This document shows, one piece after another, positions 60,405 through 64,000 of a stretch of DNA of 64,000 bases. Made by a program: the position numbers and the translations under genes. The number at the start of each line of letters is the position of its first letter. Positions within the stretch are counted from its first letter, which is position 1. Source of the DNA: Gemmobacter aquarius (GTDB taxonomy: Bacteria > Pseudomonadota > Alphaproteobacteria > Rhodobacterales > Rhodobacteraceae); assembly GCF_003060865.1 (NCBI RefSeq), contig NZ_CP028918.1, forward strand, positions 2,592,001-2,656,000, written 5' to 3'. A model generated the notes under the pieces. It had not been told where the DNA came from. It made no database searches and saw only the letters and a program-made list of their open reading frames with translations.

Positions 60405-61943
60405 TCACTCCCCCTCGGGCAGCGCCTCGGGCTGCAGGACCAGCGCAGCCGGCCCCTTCTTCAGATCGGAAATTCCCAGTTCTCCCTTGGGCTTGCCCAG
60501 CCGGTAGCGCGTCACCCACAACAGCCGCGTCGATGCCCGCGTGATCGCCACGTAAGCCAGCCGCTTCCACAAGGGCACGCCCGCCTCCGACCGGCCCGCC
60601 TGCGCTGCGGCATAGATGTCGGGCGCGAAGACCTGCACATCCTCCCATTGCGACCCTTGCGCCTTGTGGATCGTCACTGCCGCGCCGTGCAGGAAGGCAG
60701 CCCCCATCTTGGCCGCCGCCGGAATGAACGGCTCTTCCTCGTCGGGCTTCTCGATCTTGATGATCGAGGCCGCCGAAACCTGCGGCTCTTCGGCCCCCAC
60801 CACATGCAATTTGGCGAAACCGTCCTTCGATCCGGGGCCAAGGTAGATCACCTGCGCCCCCTTGATCAGCCCGCGCGCTTCCAGATCGATCCGCTTCTTG
60901 CGATGCTTCAACGGCAATTCGATCCCGTCGCAGATCAAAGGCTCGCCCGGCAGCAACGCATCCTCGGGCGCGCCGAACGCCCCGCGAAAGGCCGAAATCA
61001 ACCTGATCCGCGTCGCATTGCGCCACACCAGCACGGGGCTGCGTGACATCAGGTCCGCATCCACCCGTTCCGCCATCACCACCCGCCCGTCACGGGCGGA
61101 AATATCTTCCACCATCCGCTCGAACTGGTCGAAGCGCAGCGCCTCATCGCCCAGCGCATGGGCCAGATCGAGAATCGGATTGTCCTGCGTCTGGCGGTGG
61201 ATGCGGCTTAAAACCAGCCGGCGCGAATCGCCCAGCCGGTCAAACACCATTTCGCCCGACAGCCCCACCGGCGCCAACTGCGCCGGATCGCCAAACAGCA
61301 CCAGCGTCGGGAAAATCTCGCGCAGATCGTCCAGCGCGCGTTCGTCCAGCATCGAGGATTCATCGATGAACCCCACATCCAGCGGCTCTTCCCGCCGCTT
61401 CCAGCCCTTGATGAAATCCGACCCCTTCAACCCCGCCGCCGCCAGCGCGCCGGGGATCGATGCCACCGTCTGGTAAAACGCCAAGGCCCGGTCCAGCGAA
61501 ATGTCGGTCAGCCCCTCGACCACAGGCCGCTCGCCGTTTCCGGCCAGCCATTCCGCGATGCGTTCGTATTCGGGGTCGTAAACCGGCGTATAGAGGATCC
61601 GGTGGATCGTCGTCGCCGGAACCCCGCGCAGGCGCAGCACCGATGCCGCCTTGTTGGTCGGTGCCAGCACCGCCAGCGTGCGCCGGTCTTTCCGTTTCTT
61701 GCCCTCGTAATCGCCCGAGACCACCTCGACCCCCGCCGCCACCAGCGATTTGGTCAGGCTGGCCAGAAGCATCGTCTTGCCCGACCCCGCCTTGCCCACC
61801 ACCGCCAGCACCGAAGGCTTGCCCTCCTCACGCGGGAGAACCTCGCCCGAGGCAAGATCGATGCCCGAAAGGAACAACTCGGCCGCCACACGGTCCCAGG
61901 CTTCGGCCTGATCTTCGGAAAAGGTAAGGGCGGGCGCATTCAT
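60405..61943 (-). CDS. RecD-like / Dda-type ATP-dependent DNA helicase
   Basis: 512 residues. Walker A VVGKAGSGKT (residues 48-57), LAPTNKAASVLR (motif Ia), VGFIDESSML (II), LFGDPAQLAPV (III) and C-terminal IHKAQGSQWEDVQVF, VAITRAS (VI). Superfamily 1B helicase domain without the N-terminal RecD2 extension, so a Dda-like shape. Role in DNA repair or replication restart is likely. A Lys/Glu-rich insert is present (around 360-420). Confidence 0.92.
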   Translation of the reverse strand: MNAPALTFSEDQAEAWDRVAAELFLSGIDLASGEVLPREEGKPSVLAVVGKAGSGKTMLLASLTKSLVAAGVEVVSGDYEGKKRKDRRTLAVLAPTNKAASVLRLRGVPATTIHRILYTPVYDPEYERIAEWLAGNGERPVVEGLTDISLDRALAFYQTVASIPGALAAAGLKGSDFIKGWKRREEPLDVGFIDESSMLDERALDDLREIFPTLVLFGDPAQLAPVGLSGEMVFDRLGDSRRLVLSRIHRQTQDNPILDLAHALGDEALRFDQFERMVEDISARDGRVVMAERVDADLMSRSPVLVWRNATRIRLISAFRGAFGAPEDALLPGEPLICDGIELPLKHRKKRIDLEARGLIKGAQVIYLGPGSKDGFAKLHVVGAEEPQVSAASIIKIEKPDEEEPFIPAAAKMGAAFLHGAAVTIHKAQGSQWEDVQVFAPDIYAAAQAGRSEAGVPLWKRLAYVAITRASTRLLWVTRYRLGKPKGELGISDLKKGPAALVLQPEALPEGE

Positions 61944-62008
61944 GCCGCCAACATATCGCCCCCAAGCGAAAGATGACAGGGGCAGCGCCCTGCGACACGC
62001 GTCAAGGC

Positions 62009-62075
62009 GGGGGGGCTATCCAGCCCCCCGTGGGCCGCGTACCGCGCCCCTGCCCCCCAAGGATAATCCTGACAC
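62009..62075 (-). repeat. Degenerate AAATATCC repeat copy
   Basis: GGGGGGGCTATCCAGCCCCCC (62009-62029) hairpin, GGGCCGCG/CGCGCCC, then the core CCCCAAGGATAATCCTGA (62055-62072): TAATCC in place of AAATATCC. Between the helicase and the 58-aa ORF. Confidence 0.5.
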
Positions 62076-62121
62076 GGCAAAGCAGGCCAGGACCGGAAGC
62101 GCAGCGCAACCCGCAAACGGC

Positions 62122-62298
62122 TTAGTTCATCCGGCTTGACGGGGTGTCCTCATCCTCGCGCGCGCTGCGCTCGGCAATCTCGGCGCGCGCCACGGCCAAA
62201 AGCTCGCCGGTCTTTTCCGAAACAAGCTGCAACCCGTTCTTGTCGGCATAGGATCTGAGGTCCGCCAGAACGTCAAAAATCCACTCATGGCTCATCAT
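62122..62298 (-). CDS. Small conserved protein
   Basis: 58 residues from ATG 62298 (MMSHEWIFDVLADLRSYADK), ending ...SSRMN, TAA. No signal peptide or membrane segment; a single helical protein with a C-terminal acidic/basic run. Too short to be a standard track entry, but codon use is normal and the start motif SHEWIFDVLADLR is one I recall from other Rhodobacteraceae. Function unknown. Confidence 0.65.
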   Translation of the reverse strand: MMSHEWIFDVLADLRSYADKNGLQLVSEKTGELLAVARAEIAERSAREDEDTPSSRMN

Positions 62299-62390
62299 AC
62301 AACCCGCACTTGGTTAACGACCGCAAAGCGCGAAGCTATCATTCCACCATGGGGCGAGAGTATCACCCAAAACGTGCACAAACCGTTTCC

Positions 62391-62424
62391 GAAAACGAAA
62401 CGCCGCCCCATCGCGGGGGCGGCG
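62391..62424 (-). terminator. Rho-independent terminator of ccr
   Basis: Perfect 9-bp stem CGCCGCCCC/GGGGCGGCG (62401-62409 with 62416-62424), then on the minus strand TTTCGTTTTC. Good terminator 22 bp after the ccr stop. Confidence 0.8.
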
Positions 62425-62446
62425 CTTTCAATCGGTCAGCCACAGG

Positions 62447-63727
62447 TCACAGCGTGCGGCTGGCTTCCAGCGTATCCTCGAACGTCCGCAAGCCCGGACG
62501 CGGCGCCTGCACCAGCACCGCCATATTGCCCGGCTTGTGCTCGTTCTTCATCATCTTCATATGCGCCGCCGGAATTTCCGCCCACGGGAAGACTTCCGAC
62601 ATGCAAGGGTCAAGCCGACGCTCGATCATCAACCGGTTCGCCGCGCTCGCCTGTTTCAGATGCGCGAAATGCGACCCCTGCAAACGCTTCTGGTGCATCC
62701 ACATGTAGCGCACGTCGAATGTGCAGTTGAAGCCCGTGGTGCCGGCACAGATCACCACCATCCCGCCCTTCTTGCACACCAGCGACGACACCGGAAAGGT
62801 CGCCTCGCCCGGATGCTCGAACACCATATCGACGTTCACGCCCTTGCCGGTGATGTCCCAGATCGCCTTGCCAAACCGCCGCGCCTCTTTCAACCAGTCG
62901 TTGTATTCGGGCGTGTTCACCTTCGGCAACTGGCCCCAGCATTTGAAGTCGTTGCGGTTGATGACCCCCTTGGCCCCCAACCCCATGACGAAATCGCGCT
63001 TGCTCTCGTCGGAAATCACCCCGATCGCATTGGCCCCCGCCGTGTTGATCAACTGGATCGCATAGACGCCAAGGCCTCCCGAGGCGCCCCAGACCAGCAC
63101 GTTCTGCCCCGGTTTCAGGTCATGCGGTTCATGCCCGAACAGCATGCGGTAGGCCGTCGCCAGCGTCAGCGTGTAGCAGGCACTTTCCTCCCATGTCAGG
63201 TGCTTGGGCCGCGGCATCAACTGCTGCGCCTGCACCCGCGTGAACTGCGCGAAAGACCCGTCATGCGTCTCGTAGCCCCAGATGCGCTGGCTGGGCGAAA
63301 ACATCGGATCGCCGCCGTTGCATTCCTCATCGTCGCCATCGTCCTGATTGCAGTGGATCACCACCTCGTCGCCCACCTTCCAGCGCGTGACCTTGTCACC
63401 CACCGCCCAGACGATCCCCGCCGCATCCGACCCGAACACCGCATAGGGCTGCTTGTGGCCGTCGAACACGCTGATCGGCTCGCCCAGACTGGCCCAGACG
63501 CCGTTGTAATTGACCCCCGCCGCCATCACCAGAACCAGCACCTCGTGGCTGTCGATCTTCCAGGTGTCGACCACCTCGACCTGCATCGCCTTGTCGGGTG
63601 CGCCATGCCGCTCGCGGCGCACGGCCCAGGCGTACATCTGCTTGGGCACATGGCCCAGGGGCGGCATCTCGCCCAACTCGTACAGGTCCTTGACCGGAGC
63701 GTCGTATCGATGCGTGTCCAAAGCCAT
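62447..63727 (-). CDS. ccr: Crotonyl-CoA carboxylase/reductase
   Basis: 426 residues, MDR/zinc-free alcohol-dehydrogenase fold. Features: EVVIHCNQDDGDDEECNGGD, KPGQNVLVWGASGGLGVYAI (NADPH-binding), and the CO2 pocket residues in the GGDPMFSPSQRIWGYETHDG-like segment. It reduces and carboxylates crotonyl-CoA to ethylmalonyl-CoA, the defining step of the ethylmalonyl-CoA pathway for acetate and C1 growth. MeaB (32797-33819) belongs to the same pathway. Own terminator at 62391-62424. Confidence 0.97.
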   Translation of the reverse strand: MALDTHRYDAPVKDLYELGEMPPLGHVPKQMYAWAVRRERHGAPDKAMQVEVVDTWKIDSHEVLVLVMAAGVNYNGVWASLGEPISVFDGHKQPYAVFGSDAAGIVWAVGDKVTRWKVGDEVVIHCNQDDGDDEECNGGDPMFSPSQRIWGYETHDGSFAQFTRVQAQQLMPRPKHLTWEESACYTLTLATAYRMLFGHEPHDLKPGQNVLVWGASGGLGVYAIQLINTAGANAIGVISDESKRDFVMGLGAKGVINRNDFKCWGQLPKVNTPEYNDWLKEARRFGKAIWDITGKGVNVDMVFEHPGEATFPVSSLVCKKGGMVVICAGTTGFNCTFDVRYMWMHQKRLQGSHFAHLKQASAANRLMIERRLDPCMSEVFPWAEIPAAHMKMMKNEHKPGNMAVLVQAPRPGLRTFEDTLEASRTL

Positions 63728-63835
63728 CCGGGCCTCCCAGCCGTTTCATGCCGCGCCGCAGAATCGGGCCGCTTGAGCCAGAGATAACGGATGCCCTCGC
63801 AACAATGCAATAGCATGACGGTATATTTTTGTAAT
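63728..63835 (-). promoter_or_regulatory. Probable ccr promoter region
   Basis: A 108-bp gap upstream of ccr with an A/T-rich block (63821-63838) and two TTGC half-sites on the minus strand (TTGCATTGTTGCGAG, within 63795-63815). ScfR/RamB-type regulators (PccR-like) of acyl-CoA genes bind paired TTTGCAAA-like sites, so this is a candidate operator. The match is weak. Confidence 0.3.
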
Positions 63836-64000
63836 TTTATGTCTGCTGCGGCGCAGAATTTCCCATCTCGAGCCGCTGCCGCACCGATGCCGCGTAAAAC
63901 GCGACCAGCGGCTCCTTGCCCGCCCGCACGCGCAGATCCGCCCCGATCACACCGCGCCGCTGCAAATGCCGCAAGGCCGTGGCCACGGTTGCCGCCATCC
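63836..64000 (-). CDS. C-terminal fragment of an unidentified protein
   Basis: Only the last ~54 codons are inside the window, ending MAATVATALRHLQRRGVI..., then PLVAFYAASVRQRLEMGNSA and TAA at 63836. The tail pattern RAGKEPLVAFYAASV recalls the end of glycerol-3-phosphate acyltransferase-type proteins next to ccr in other Rhodobacteraceae, but this is weak. It is upstream of ccr on the same strand, with a 108-bp gap. Confidence 0.5.

Overview
The window looks like chromosomal DNA from an alphaproteobacterium of the Rhodobacteraceae (Rhodobacter/Gemmobacter/Tabrizicola-like). The evidence is the very high GC content, a GcrA cell-cycle regulator, an NDUFS4-type complex I subunit, an entericidin, crotonyl-CoA carboxylase/reductase plus MeaB (ethylmalonyl-CoA pathway), a psd-pssA-pmtA phospholipid operon, and an irr / fabA-fabB-fabI locus. 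There is no rRNA, CRISPR array, integrase or transposase. I support about 60 protein genes, two tRNAs (Arg-TCT, Gly-TCC), several terminators and a rich set of intergenic repeats.

Layout. 1-1983: ATP-grasp / alpha-E operon (minus strand) with an AT-rich tail-anchored protein gene wedged between its two partners. 2372-7213: metallo-beta-lactamase exonuclease, ATP-dependent DNA ligase and an M3 oligopeptidase. 7324-14630 (minus): Gfo/Idh oxidoreductase, the phosphatidylethanolamine/phosphatidylcholine operon, an acyl-CoA synthetase and an ABC exporter. 14754-22766 (plus): haloacid dehalogenase, three alpha/beta hydrolases, PLP threonine dehydratase, MFS exporter, an enolase-superfamily enzyme and a FemAB-like acyltransferase. 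22773-32492: tRNA-Arg, a GNAT, the complex I subunit, uvrB, small envelope proteins, an AT-rich island with a solitary P-loop ATPase, lepA, copper-handling proteins and rpmB. 32797-43221: meaB, hrpB, MFS, a hemerythrin, argD/argF and gcrA. 43294-50305 (minus): AsmA, a 2-hydroxyacid dehydrogenase, phoH, two envelope proteins sharing a small domain, and miaB. 50487-57352: a GT2-like protein, fasciclin, GST, irr, then fabA, a PAS/chemoreceptor-tip protein, fabB and fabI. 57630-64000: tRNA-Gly, SRAP, DUF952-pyrD, a RAM-domain protein, a RecD-like helicase, ccr and a gene fragment.

How the genes fit together. Membrane lipid supply is well represented: Psd, PssA and PmtA make PE and PC, while FabA, FabB and FabI run unsaturated fatty-acid synthesis beside the iron regulator Irr. 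Genome maintenance genes recur (Exo-Lig, UvrB, SRAP, RecD-like helicase). Ccr and MeaB are two separated parts of acetyl-CoA assimilation by the ethylmalonyl-CoA route.

The least ordinary content is between and around the genes. (i) A dispersed repeat with a CAAATATCC(T/C)CGGGGG core followed by G/C hairpins occurs in at least fifteen gene gaps. (ii) Sets of perfect hairpins with three-base loops lie directly after stop codons. (iii) A tandem duplication has left an 89-codon ORF that fuses a dehydratase N-terminus to a hydrolase C-terminus. (iv) A second partial duplication copies the 3' tail of the hemerythrin gene. (v) Two AT-rich gene insertions carry unfamiliar proteins. (vi) A PAS-chemoreceptor-tip protein and a 75-bp cruciform-capable inverted repeat sit inside the fab locus. 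None of these was checked by database search; family calls are by eye.
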